Of a stretch of 64,000 nucleotides of DNA, positions 41,836 to 50,956 are shown in pieces. The DNA is taken from positions 806,001-870,000 of the forward strand of contig CAVXVA010000003.1 in the NCBI GenBank assembly GCA_963765075.1, read 5' to 3'. This DNA is from JAENVU01 sp963765075. GTDB lineage: Bacteria > Actinomycetota > Acidimicrobiia > IMCC26256 > JAENVU01. The notes beneath the pieces are model-generated. The model made no database searches and was not told where the DNA came from. It was given only the letters and a program-made list of their open reading frames with translations. The position numbers and the translations under genes were made by a program. The stretch's first letter is position 1. Every line of letters starts with the position of its first letter.

Positions 41836-42687
41836 TTGGACACTGCATTGATCATCGGTATCCCGATCATCGTCGTTCTCGCGGCGCTGACCGTCTTCGC
41901 GTCGGCCCGCCGCCGCGGCACCGACGCGTCCGGCAACGTGACCGGCAAGCTCACCGCCGAGACCAAGGCCACCGACGCCGGGACCGGCTTGGCCCTCGGC
42001 GACGACGCGTCCGCCGACGCCCGAGCCCGCGGTGAAGAGACCCGCGCCGGTGCGAGCGGCGTCGCCACCCGCGGTTCGGTCGGTGTCGCCGAGTTCACTC
42101 CGGCCGAGTACGAAGAGATCCAGGTCAGCCGGCGCCAGTTCTTCAACCGGGCGATCATCCAGACCATGGCTCTGAGCATCGGAACGTTTGGGATCTCGGC
42201 CATTGCCTTCCTGTACGCCAAGTCCTCCGGCGGATTCGGCGGCAAGATCGACGCGGGCGTCACGCTCCCTGACGTCCAGGCCTACTGGGACTCCAAGAAG
42301 GAACCGTTCTACGTCCCCGCCGCTCGCACCTACCTCCAGCCCTACCCCAAGGCCGACGTTCCCAAGGCCAAGAAGATCAACGAGTACGCACTCATCGTGC
42401 CGAGCATGGAACAAGGCATCGTCGGGCTGTACCAGAAGTGCCCGCACCTGGGCTGCCGGGTGCCCTGGTGTCAGACCTCGCAGTGGTTCGAGTGCCCGTG
42501 CCACGGGTCGAAGTACAGCCGCGTCGGTGAGAAGCGCGGTGGCCCGGCCCCCCGTGGGCTCGACCACTGGATCGTGACCGTCTCCGGCGTCAAGATCACC
42601 ATCGACACCTCCGGCACGGCCATCACCGGCTCGCCGATCGGCACCGACACCACCGGCCAGGGCGCAGAAGGCCCGCCGTGCGTGTGA
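41836..42687 (+). CDS. qcrA: Rieske [2Fe-2S] protein of quinol:cytochrome c reductase
   Basis: This is a 283-aa protein. Cluster ligands are CPHLGC (residues 202-207) and CPCHGS (220-225). The first helix (residues 2-22) is followed by a long polar linker and then a twin-arginine motif SRRQFF (98-103) ahead of a second helix, so the cluster domain is probably exported by Tat after Sec insertion of the first helix, as described for actinobacterial QcrA. Start is a TTG at 41836 with AAGGA 7 nt upstream; no better start exists. Confidence 0.95.
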   Translation: MDTALIIGIPIIVVLAALTVFASARRRGTDASGNVTGKLTAETKATDAGTGLALGDDASADARARGEETRAGASGVATRGSVGVAEFTPAEYEEIQVSRRQFFNRAIIQTMALSIGTFGISAIAFLYAKSSGGFGGKIDAGVTLPDVQAYWDSKKEPFYVPAARTYLQPYPKADVPKAKKINEYALIVPSMEQGIVGLYQKCPHLGCRVPWCQTSQWFECPCHGSKYSRVGEKRGGPAPRGLDHWIVTVSGVKITIDTSGTAITGSPIGTDTTGQGAEGPPCV

Positions 42688-42733
42688 TGCCCGCACCGTC
42701 GTCCCACCTCCCAGGAACTCTCAAGAGGCCACT

Positions 42734-43933
42734 GTGACCCTGCGCACCCTCCTGATCCTCATCAACATCGCGGCGGTCCTCGTGATCGTCGTGATCATCG
42801 GCGCCAAGGTGCTCTCGGTGCGGCGCGAGCCGGACGAGAAGCCGGCCGCGAACCTCACCCCTTTCTACGACGACGACGTGCTCGAGGACGCGCACCTCAC
42901 CAAGGTGCTCCGGTGGGCGCTGTTGTTCTCCACCATCGTGGCCGTCGTGCTGCCGCTGTACTGGCTCCTCGAGCCGAGCCGGCAGGACGAGTTGACCGAG
43001 GGCTTCGAGGAGCGGGCGGTAGAGCGGGGTGCGGTGCTCTACGCGAACAAGAACATGGAGGCCTACGACTCGGCCAAGTCGCTGCTGTGCGCCGACTGCC
43101 ACGGGTCCGACGGCGGCGGCGGTTCGACGAACTTCGTGCTCACGCCGGATGCCCAGGGCGACCCGACTGCCACCCCGGTGCAGCAGGTGTGGAAGGTCCC
43201 GTCGCTGAACGACATCTTCTACCGCTTCACCGAGGACCCGGTGACCCAGTACGAGCAGGTCAGCCAGATCCTCGTGTACGGACGGCCCGGAACGCCGATG
43301 CCGGCGTGGGGCGTGGCCGGCGGTGGCCCCAAGAACGATCAGGCCATCAGCGACATCGTTGCCTACCTCCGCAGCATCCAGATCACCCCGGCCCAGGCCC
43401 GCGCCCGGGCCGACAAGCAGATCAAGGACTACCAGGACCTCGCCAACGCGTCGGAAGCCACGGCCCAGTCCAACCTCGCCGACGCCCAGAAGAAGTTGGC
43501 CGAGGCCAAGACGCCGGCCCAGAAGGCGCTCTACCAAGGCAAGATCGATGCGGCCAATGAAGGCATCCGCCGTTCGCGTGAGTACGCCGATGAGGTCGCC
43601 CAGATGAGCCAGGGTGAGTTGCTGTTCAACACCCAGTGCGCTCGCTGCCACACGAAGGGTTGGTCCACCCTCGAGCCCGCCAACGGGTTCGTGCCCATGC
43701 CCGAACCCGCCGGTAGTGGAGCGCTCGGACCATCGCTGCGCGGCGAATCGGTCGAGAGCCAGTTCCCGGGCGAGACCGGGAAGACCAAGCAGTACGACTG
43801 GATCGCGATCGGTGCCGAGACCAACAAGGCCTACGGAGTGCGCGGCATCTCGTCCGGCACGATGCCGCACTTCGGTGAAATCCTGTCTCGCGCCCAGATC
43901 AACGCGATCATCGAGTTTGAGCGGAACCTCTAG
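42734..43933 (+). CDS. Membrane-bound diheme cytochrome c
   Basis: This is a 399-aa protein with two helices (residues 6-26 and 59-79), then heme-binding CADCH (119-123) with probable axial Met189 (GTPMPAWG), and a second heme CARCH (302-306) with probable Met377 (SGTMPHFG). Between the heme domains, residues about 220-292 form a charged Ala/Gln/Lys-rich coiled coil. It would receive electrons from the Rieske protein and replace cytochrome c1 and soluble c, like QcrC. The topology differs from Streptomyces QcrC. GTG 42734 follows an AGAGG box. Confidence 0.93.
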   Translation: MTLRTLLILINIAAVLVIVVIIGAKVLSVRREPDEKPAANLTPFYDDDVLEDAHLTKVLRWALLFSTIVAVVLPLYWLLEPSRQDELTEGFEERAVERGAVLYANKNMEAYDSAKSLLCADCHGSDGGGGSTNFVLTPDAQGDPTATPVQQVWKVPSLNDIFYRFTEDPVTQYEQVSQILVYGRPGTPMPAWGVAGGGPKNDQAISDIVAYLRSIQITPAQARARADKQIKDYQDLANASEATAQSNLADAQKKLAEAKTPAQKALYQGKIDAANEGIRRSREYADEVAQMSQGELLFNTQCARCHTKGWSTLEPANGFVPMPEPAGSGALGPSLRGESVESQFPGETGKTKQYDWIAIGAETNKAYGVRGISSGTMPHFGEILSRAQINAIIEFERNL

Positions 43934-43939
43934 GAGCTG

Positions 43940-44839
43940 ATGGTGTACGCGCTGAACGTTCTGGCCAGCGAGGGCCTCAAGCACCGGACCCTCTGGTACC
44001 CGACCATCCTCGGTGTCCTCGTGGTGATCGCCGCGGTGGCGTTGTTCTTCGGGACGATCTACATCCTGCTCGCCAGCAACACCGGCGCGCGCCTCGGCTT
44101 TCTCATCGCCGTCGGCGGCCTGTCGGGGTTGATGGTGTTGGTCTCGCTGCTGTGGCTGACCAACCCGTCACCGGTCAACACCCTGAAGGGTCGGATCCCG
44201 GAATGGAAGGCCGTGGAGGCCATCGAGTCGGGTGATGTCGCCCGATCGAAGTTCCCCGCGGTCCAGGACATCGACCAGCGCGGCCGCAAAGTCGACGAAG
44301 CCCAAGTGACCAACCTCAGGGCCGCGGTCGATGTCAACCTGATCATCAGCAAGGACGAGTCGACCGGCGAGTCCCTCGCCGGCGCGGGCGGGACCTACGC
44401 CGTCTACGAGGACGCGACGAAGTACCTCGTCACCAAGAACCAGGTGACCGGCGGCGGCGAGATCTTCAGCCAGCTCGACGTCTCCGCCGGCGGTGGGTTC
44501 CCCTGGATCCACGTGAGCCTGCACAAGCCGCTGTTCGGTGTCGTCACGATCTGTGAGACCGACCCGGCCCTCTCGGCCACCGAAGTCCCCTTCGGCGACA
44601 AGCCGCCGACCCCCCAGTGCGCCGACGACTCGCGCAAGATCATCGTCTTCGAGCGTGACCTCGGATCCCTGCGGGTCCCTCCGTTCGTGACGTTGCTCGC
44701 GTCGTCGCTGCTGTTCGGTCTTGCCCTCCTCGGCCTGCATTGGCGGGAACGTGACCTACAGGAGCAAGCCGCTCGGGTCGCCGGCGAGGCCGAGGCCATC
44801 ACGAAGGCGGCAGCAGACCGCGACCCCGAGACCGTCTAG
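43940..44839 (+). CDS. Membrane protein of unknown function in the bc-complex operon
   Basis: This is a 299-aa protein with two N-terminal helices (about residues 20-45 and 52-75), an extracytoplasmic-looking domain of about 170 residues with two well-separated cysteines (CETD, QCADD), and a C-terminal helix near 255-272 followed by a charged tail. I do not recognise the family. ATG 43940 has GGAG directly upstream, 6 nt after the cytochrome c stop, so it is likely a stable partner or assembly factor of the complex. Confidence 0.8.
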   Translation: MVYALNVLASEGLKHRTLWYPTILGVLVVIAAVALFFGTIYILLASNTGARLGFLIAVGGLSGLMVLVSLLWLTNPSPVNTLKGRIPEWKAVEAIESGDVARSKFPAVQDIDQRGRKVDEAQVTNLRAAVDVNLIISKDESTGESLAGAGGTYAVYEDATKYLVTKNQVTGGGEIFSQLDVSAGGGFPWIHVSLHKPLFGVVTICETDPALSATEVPFGDKPPTPQCADDSRKIIVFERDLGSLRVPPFVTLLASSLLFGLALLGLHWRERDLQEQAARVAGEAEAITKAAADRDPETV

Positions 44840-44849
44840 GAGCCTCGCG

Positions 44850-45068
44850 ATGCATCGTCTTGCCCCCACCTTCCGCTCGGCCGTCATCGGTCTACTGGTT
44901 CTGGTCGCCGCCGGTTGTTCCGACGGTCAACTCGTCGACGCCGGCGGCGAGAACGGCGGTGGCGGGCTTGCGTTCGTCCTGCTCGCGTTCTTCTTCCTGA
45001 GCTTCATCGGCGCGCTGTTCTACATGGACCGCGTCCGCACCCGGCGCAGCAACGACTCGCAGGAGTAA
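44850..45068 (+). CDS. Small lipoprotein-like membrane protein, end of the bc-complex operon
   Basis: This is a 72-aa protein. A signal sequence ends in LVAAGC, a lipobox, placing Cys24 as the lipidation site. A glycine-rich segment and one helix (LAFVLLAFFFLSFIGALFYM) follow, with a basic cytoplasmic end. Function is unknown. Its TAA abuts the stop codon of hemL on the other strand with no base between them. Confidence 0.7.
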   Translation: MHRLAPTFRSAVIGLLVLVAAGCSDGQLVDAGGENGGGGLAFVLLAFFFLSFIGALFYMDRVRTRRSNDSQE

Positions 45069-46338
45069 TCAGCGCAACTGCGCGCCGACCTCGCTCGCGA
45101 CGTCGAGCGTGCGGTCGATGTCGGCGTCGGTGTGGGCCAGGGACACGAACGTGGTCTCGTAGCCACTCGGCGCAAAGAACACCCCCCGGCTGAGCATGCC
45201 GTGGAAGAAGCGCGCGTAGCGATCGTGATCGGCGCTCTGGGCCGCCGAATAGTTCGTGACCGGTGCCGACGCGAAGAACCACCCGGCCAGGGTGCCGGCG
45301 TGGACCACCTGCGCGTCGATGCCCGCGTCAGTGAACACCGAGGCCAGGCCGGTACAAAATCGAGCGGCGCGGGCCTCGAGCGTGTCGTAGACCGACTGAT
45401 CGAGCTGCGCGAGCGCAGCCAGGCCCGCGGCGGTTGCGAGCGGATTCCCCGAGAGGGTTCCCGCCTGATACACCGGTCCGAGGGGCGCCAGGTGATCCAT
45501 CACCGCGGCCGACCCGCCGACGGCGGCCAGCGGGAGCCCGCCGCCCACCACTTTGCCGAAGATCGAGAGGTCGGGCGTGATCCCGAACCGCACCTGCGCC
45601 CCACCGACTCCGAGCCGGAACCCGGTGATGACTTCGTCGAAGATCAGCAGTGCTCCTCGCCCCGGTGCAGCGGGCTCGCAGATAGTCGAGGAACCCCGGT
45701 TCCGGGAGCACCACGCCCATGTTGGCGGCGATCGGTTCCACGATGACCGCAGCAACGTCGTGCGCCATGAATGCGGCGTCGAGCGCGGGGATGTCGTTGT
45801 AGGGAACGACGACGGTGTCGGCCACCGCTCCGGGCGTCACGCCCGCGGAGCCCGGGATCCCGAGCGTCGCGACTCCACTGCCCGCGGCCACGAGCATCGC
45901 GTCGAGGTGGCCGTGATAGCAGCCCGCGAACTTGATGATCGCAGGGCGACCTGTCGCGCCGCGAGCGAGTCGGATGGCCGTCATCGCGGCCTCGGTCCCG
46001 CTCGAGACCAGGCGCACTTTCTCGACGCTCGGGACCCGGTCGCAGATCGCCTCGGCGAGTTCGACCTCGCGCGCCGTCGGAGCGCCAAAGGACGTGCCGT
46101 CGGCGGCGGCACGTTGGACCGCCTCGACGATGGCCGGGTTGGCGTGGCCGAGAATCGACGCGCCCCATGACTGCACGTAATCGAGATACCGGTTGCCCTC
46201 GGAGTCGACGATTTCGGCCCCCGACGCCGAGGCGACGAAGAAGGGGGATCCTCCGACCGAGTTGAACGCCCGCACCGGCGAGTTCACGCCCCCCGGGATA
46301 CGAGCCGCGGCGCGCGCCAACAACGCGTCGTCAGTCAC
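45069..46338 (-). CDS. hemL: Glutamate-1-semialdehyde 2,1-aminomutase, frameshifted in this sequence
   Basis: This PLP enzyme makes 5-aminolevulinate from glutamate-1-semialdehyde in the C5 heme pathway. The N-terminal frame has ARIPGGVNSPVRAF, NRYLDYVQSWGASILGHANP, SSGTEAAMTAIRLAR and CYHGHLDAML. The C-terminal frame has GALLIFDEVITGFRLGVGGAQ, IFGKVVGGGLP with the PLP lysine, and AGTLSGNPLA. The two join at the C4 run 45660-45663 (G4 on the coding strand), where removing one base gives ...RARCTGRGALLIFDEV and a 422-aa protein of normal length. The GTG at 46338 overlaps the hemB end by 8 nt. Confidence 0.9.
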
Positions 46339-47314
46339 GGTGCAAGGCCTCGGCGATCTCGCGTGCGAAATAGGTGAGGATGAAGTCGGCGCCGGCGCGG
46401 CGGATCGAGAGCAGGTGCTCGAGCGCGACGGCGTCACCGTCGATCCACCCTCGTTCGGCGGCAGCCTTCACCATCGCGTACTCGCCACTGACGTGATACG
46501 CCGCGAGCGGAACGTCGAAGGAACTCCGCAGCGACGTGATGATGTCGAGGTAGGCCAATGCGGGCTTGACCATGATCATGTCGGCACCCTCGGCCAGATC
46601 GAGCGCGGCTTCGTCGAGCGCCTCCCGTGCGTTGCCCGGTTGCATCTGGTACCCGCGTCGATCGCCGAACTGCGGCGCGCACTCGGCGGCATCACGGAAC
46701 GGCCCGTAGAGCGCCGAGGCGTACTTGGCGGAGTAGGCGAGGATCGCGGTCTCGGCGAAGTTGGCATCGTCGAGTGCACCCCGGATCGCGGCGACCTGAC
46801 CATCCATCATCCCGCTGGGGGCGACGATGTCGACGCCGGCCTCGGCTTGGGCGACCGCGATCGACGCGTACCGGTCGAGGGTGGCGTCGTTGTCGACCGA
46901 ACCGTCGGCCCGGAGCAACCCGCAGTGGCCGTGATCGGTGTACTCGTCGAGGCAGGCGTCGGCCATAATCACCACGGCGTCGCCGACGTCGTCGCGCAGG
47001 TCGCGGATGGCCCGCTGGACCACGCCGTCGGGCGCATCGGCCGAACTGCCCTCTGCGTCTTTCCGGGCGGGGATACCGAACAGGATCACGCCGGGAACGC
47101 CGAGCGCGCCGAGCGCCCGCACCTCGGCCCGCAGGCTCGCCGGCGTGTGCTGGACGATACCGGGCATCGATACGACCGGCTCCGGTTCGTCGATTCCCTC
47201 CTTGACGAAGAGCGGGGCGACGAGATCGTCGATCCCGAGCCGGGTTTCGGCGACGAGGCGCCGCAACGCGGGCGTGCGCCGCAGACGACGGAGACGTTGA
47301 TCGGGGAAGCTCAC
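46331..47314 (-). CDS. hemB: Delta-aminolevulinic acid dehydratase (porphobilinogen synthase)
   Basis: This is a 327-aa enzyme that condenses two 5-aminolevulinate molecules. Schiff-base lysines are in AYSAKYASALYGPFRDA and MIMVKPALAYLD. The metal-site loop reads DACLDEYTDHGHCG, with cysteine retained at the first and third positions but aspartate at the middle one. Start GTG 47314 is 6 nt after a TAGCCT box that includes the stop of hemD, so hemB may also be transcribed as a leaderless message. Confidence 0.96.
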   Translation of the reverse strand: MSFPDQRLRRLRRTPALRRLVAETRLGIDDLVAPLFVKEGIDEPEPVVSMPGIVQHTPASLRAEVRALGALGVPGVILFGIPARKDAEGSSADAPDGVVQRAIRDLRDDVGDAVVIMADACLDEYTDHGHCGLLRADGSVDNDATLDRYASIAVAQAEAGVDIVAPSGMMDGQVAAIRGALDDANFAETAILAYSAKYASALYGPFRDAAECAPQFGDRRGYQMQPGNAREALDEAALDLAEGADMIMVKPALAYLDIITSLRSSFDVPLAAYHVSGEYAMVKAAAERGWIDGDAVALEHLLSIRRAGADFILTYFAREIAEALHRD

Positions 47315-47320
47315 GGCGTC

Positions 47321-47326
47321 AGGCTA
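47321..47326 (-). promoter_or_regulatory. Leaderless-type -10 box inside the hem cluster, before hemB
   Basis: TAGCCT on the minus strand lies six bases before the hemB GTG, and its TAG is the stop codon of cobA-hemD. It would give hemB and hemL an internal promoter independent of the Rex-controlled one. Confidence 0.45.
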
Positions 47327-48795
47327 CCGACCACCGGGCGCACCGAGTGCGCCCAGCACCGCCGCGACCAGACCGTCGATCGTGTGGGGGCCGGCCTCGA
47401 CATCGACGGTGAGACCGCGTGCTCGCGCCGCGTCGCTCGTGACCGGACCGATGGACACGACGAGCGGTGCAGGGTCGGGCAGTTCGCCGAGCGCGTCGCA
47501 GAAGTTGTTCACCGTGGAAGCCGACGTGAAGGTCACCGCGTCCACACCACCGGACCGGAGCGTCGCGAGGTCGTCCTCATCCGGCGTCGCGGTCACCGTG
47601 CGGTACACGGGAAGGACGTCGACGTCGTAGCCCAGCCGCTCGAGCCCGGCGGGGAGTGCATCTCGAGCGATCTCGGCCCGTGGCATCAGGACCCGGTCGT
47701 CGATCAAGGCGGGCGGGAACGCCTCGAGCAGCGACTCGGCCACCGACCGTTCGGGAAGAAGGTCGGGCACGACGCCGTGGGCCGCGAGGCGGTCGGCGGT
47801 CCCGGGGCCGATGGCGGCGACCTTCACCGCACCCAGCGAGCGGGTGTCGAGCCCGTGGGCCCTCAGGCCGCGCTCGAAAAAGCCGTCGACCGCGTTCACC
47901 GAGGTGAAGACGATCCACGCGTAGCGACCGGGCGCGGGGCGCTCGACGGGAAGCGGTTCGATCTCGATGGTGGGAAGTTCGAGCACGCTGGCGCCCAGTT
48001 CGGCGAGTCGCGCTCGAAGGCTGCTCGCCTGTTCCCTCGCTCGAGTGACGACAATCGTGCGACCAAAGAGCGGGCGGGACTCGAACCACGTGAGGTCGAG
48101 CCCCGCGACCGGCCCGACGACGATCGCGCTGGGCGACGCCACCCCCAGCGCAGTGATCGTCGACAACGTGGCGCGAGTCGTGGCCTGTTCGGGTCGGGTC
48201 CCCCAGCGCACCGCGGCCACGGGGGTATCGGGATCGCGACCGTTTTCGATCAGGAGATCGACGATCGCCTCCAAGCGACCGGCCCCCATGAGGATGATCA
48301 GCGTGCCCCCGGCCCGTGCCAGCGAGGCCCAATCGGTGTCGGTCGACCCCTTGGCCGGGTCTTCATGGCCGGTGACCACGGTGAAGTGGGTGGAGAGCCC
48401 GCGGTGGGTGACCGGGATCCCGGCGTAGGCCGGCGCCGCGATCGCGCTGGTGATGCCCGGAACGACTTCGAACGGAATGCCGGCCTCGATGAGGACTTCG
48501 GCTTCCTCCCCACCACGCCCGAAGACGAACGGGTCGCCACCCTTGAGGCGAACGACGCACGCGCCGGTGGCGCCGTGTTCGACGAGAGTGGCGTTGATGC
48601 CGTCTTGGTCCATCGCGACCCGCCCGGGCGCCTTGCCGACATCGATCCGCACGGCAGGGGCAGGGGCGAGGTCGAGGAGCGACGGGTGGGCGAGGCGGTC
48701 GTAGACCACGACATCGGCCCGGGCCAACAACTCCGCCCCCCGCCTCGTCAACAACCCCGGGTCCCCGGTCCGGCGCCGACGAGATACACGGTCAT
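47324..48795 (-). CDS. Uroporphyrinogen-III C-methyltransferase/synthase fusion, frameshifted in this sequence
   Basis: The N-terminal half is CobA-like (SUMT): PGLLTRRGAELLARADVVVYDRL, VVRLKGGDPFVFGRGGEE, GIPVTHRG. The C-terminal half from about residue 250 is HemD-like (TIVVTRAREQASSLRARLAELGA, FTSVNAVDGFFERGL, TFTSASTVNNF). The true start is ATG 48795 (MTVYLVGAGPG), which overlaps the hemC stop, but the frame breaks at the G4 run (48763-48766). One missing G would restore GAGPGDPGLLTRRG and give 490 aa. The fusion makes uroporphyrinogen III and methylates it toward siroheme or cobalamin. Confidence 0.9.
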
Positions 48796-49685
48796 CGCGA
48801 AACCTCCGTGAGCAGGGCACGGCCGCCGAGGTCGTCGAGGATCGTGTCCGCAACATCGGCGCCGACGGCTTCGGGGTCCTCACCGGTCGCGCCGGCCCGC
48901 AGCAACGTCGAACCATCGTAGGAACCCAGGAGCGCGTCGATCGTCATCACACCTTCCGCAGTGGTCGTCGCGTACGCCGCGCAGGGCATCGAGCATCCTC
49001 CACCGAGGGCCCGGAGGAATGCTCGCTCCGCCCGCACGCAGCGGTGGGCGTCGGCGTCGTCGATGGCAACGAGGGCACCGATCGTGGCGGCATCGTCCGC
49101 ACGGCACTCGATGGCCAGCGCGCCTTGGCCGACCATCGGCAGCATCACCGACACGTCGAGGATCTCGGCAACGTGTCGGGTGAGGTCCAACCGTTCGAGT
49201 GCCGCGACCGCAAGCACGATCGCGTCGAACTTCGATGCCTGCTCGACTCGGGTGGGTACGTTGCCGCGTAGCTCCGCGAACTGCAGGTCGGAGCGGACCG
49301 CCGCGAGCTGCGATCGTCTCCGCACCGAACCGGTGCCGACCGTACCGCCGGGTGCAATCTCGGCGAGGCGGGCGCCGACGAGCGCGTCGCGCACGTCGGC
49401 CCGTTCCGGAATCGCCACGAGGGTCAGCCCGGGTTCAGTGGTTGCCGGGAGATCCTTCGCCGAGTGCACCGCGAGGTCGGCGTCGCCGCGGAGGACGGCG
49501 TCCTGCACTTCCTTGACGAACACGCCCGTGCCCCCGAGCGCGTGGATCGATGTCGTCCGGTCCTGATCACCGCGGGTGCTGACGATGACCAGTTCGGCGG
49601 CGACACCGAGACGGTCCATGACGCGTTCGGCTTGCCACCTCGCCAGCGCGCTGCCTCGCGTGGCGATCCGGATCGGCGCGGTCAT
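48792..49685 (-). CDS. hemC: Hydroxymethylbilane synthase (porphobilinogen deaminase)
   Basis: This is a 297-aa enzyme that polymerises four porphobilinogen units. It begins with IRIATRGSALARWQAERV and contains GTGSVRRRSQL and the dipyrromethane-cofactor cysteine in LGGGCSMPCAAYA near residue 235. Both ends overlap neighbours by 4 nt (hemA stop/hemC start and hemC stop/cobA-hemD start). Confidence 0.97.
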   Translation of the reverse strand: MTAPIRIATRGSALARWQAERVMDRLGVAAELVIVSTRGDQDRTTSIHALGGTGVFVKEVQDAVLRGDADLAVHSAKDLPATTEPGLTLVAIPERADVRDALVGARLAEIAPGGTVGTGSVRRRSQLAAVRSDLQFAELRGNVPTRVEQASKFDAIVLAVAALERLDLTRHVAEILDVSVMLPMVGQGALAIECRADDAATIGALVAIDDADAHRCVRAERAFLRALGGGCSMPCAAYATTTAEGVMTIDALLGSYDGSTLLRAGATGEDPEAVGADVADTILDDLGGRALLTEVSR

Positions 49686-50956
49686 CCCTCGGTATCGCGA
49701 ATGTCGAAGAGCGACGCCAGGGCGTCCGAATACAGCTCGCCGCGGGCCGAACCGGCAGCTTCTTTCAGCCGGACGGTCGGCTCGTGCAGGAGCTTGTTGA
49801 CGATGCCCTGGGTGAGCGCGTCGATGGCATTGCGCGTCTCGGGATCGAGCGCGTCGATTTTGGCTCGGAATCGGGAGAGCTCGGCCTGGCGTACCGACTC
49901 GGCACGATCCCGCAGGCTCGTCACGAGGGGCGCGACTTCGCGTGCTGCACGGTCGGTCTGGAACCGTTCGAGTTCGTGCCCGATGATCTCGCGGACGTTG
50001 ACAACCTCGCCGCGCCGAACGTCGAGCGCGGCCTCGGTGAGTTGGTGGAGATCGTCCACATCGTGCAGCGTCACCCCCGCCACCTGGGCCGCTCCCGGGT
50101 CCACGTCGCGAGGGACCGCGACATCGACGATCAGCAGCGGGACCCCGCCGCGCCGTTCCATCACTGCTTCGACGTCGGCCCGCTCGACGTGGACCTCGGT
50201 GGAATCGGTCGCCGTCAAGAGCAGATCGACGCGCGTGAGCACCTCGGGCAGTTCACCGAGGGGCACGGCCCGGCCGCCGAGTCGTTCGGCCAACTCCACG
50301 GCCCGGGCATGGGTACGGTTCGCAACCACGACCTCACCGACTCCAGCGGTCATGAGCGCTCGGCCCAACCCCTCGGCCACATCGCCCGCACCGAGGATGA
50401 GGACGGACCGGCCACGGAGCGAGAACATCGTGCGCTCGGCCAGGCCGACCGCGGCCGACGACACCGAGAGTGCTCGGCGACCGATCGCGGTTTCGGTGCG
50501 CACGCGCTTGCCGACTTCGATCGCGTGGCGGAACACGCGGGCCATCGCCTGGCCGGCCGAACCTTCGGCTTCGGCGAGCTGCCACGCGTCGCGGACCTGG
50601 CCGAGGATCTCGCCCTCGCCCAAGATCATCGAGTCGAGACCGGCGGCGACGCCGAACAGGTGGCTCACGGCGCTGTCGTCGTAATACGTGTAGAGGTGCT
50701 CGGAGAACTCTTCCGGGGGCACGCTGCCCTGCTCGGCGAGGAACTCGAGGACGTCGGAGACCGCGGAGTGGAACTTGGTGGACCGCGCGTAGATCTCGGT
50801 GCGGTTACAGGTGGAGAGCAACACGACTTCGGCGAGGTGCTCCCGGCTCGAGAGATCGTGCAGCGCCTTGACCATCCGCGACGACGGGACCGCGACGCGC
50901 TCGCGCAGTTCCACCGGTGCCGTGCGATGATTGAGGCCGACCACGATCACAGACAC
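49682..50956 (-). CDS. hemA: Glutamyl-tRNA reductase
   Basis: This is a 424-aa NADPH-dependent enzyme that starts the C5 pathway by reducing glutamyl-tRNA. It has the N-terminal VVGLNHRTAPVELRE, the catalytic cysteine in LLSTCNRTEIYA, GEGEILGQVRDAW and the Rossmann segment SVLILGAGDVAEGLGRAL. GTG 50956 overlaps the upstream dehydrogenase gene by 10 nt. Confidence 0.97.
   Translation of the reverse strand: MSVIVVGLNHRTAPVELRERVAVPSSRMVKALHDLSSREHLAEVVLLSTCNRTEIYARSTKFHSAVSDVLEFLAEQGSVPPEEFSEHLYTYYDDSAVSHLFGVAAGLDSMILGEGEILGQVRDAWQLAEAEGSAGQAMARVFRHAIEVGKRVRTETAIGRRALSVSSAAVGLAERTMFSLRGRSVLILGAGDVAEGLGRALMTAGVGEVVVANRTHARAVELAERLGGRAVPLGELPEVLTRVDLLLTATDSTEVHVERADVEAVMERRGGVPLLIVDVAVPRDVDPGAAQVAGVTLHDVDDLHQLTEAALDVRRGEVVNVREIIGHELERFQTDRAAREVAPLVTSLRDRAESVRQAELSRFRAKIDALDPETRNAIDALTQGIVNKLLHEPTVRLKEAAGSARGELYSDALASLFDIRDTEG

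Noticed and set aside
41120..48770. Programmed frameshifting in cytochrome b, hemL and cobA-hemD
   Set aside because: No slippery heptamer with a downstream structure was evident, the three shifts differ in direction, and relatives of these enzymes are single-frame. Sequence error is simpler.
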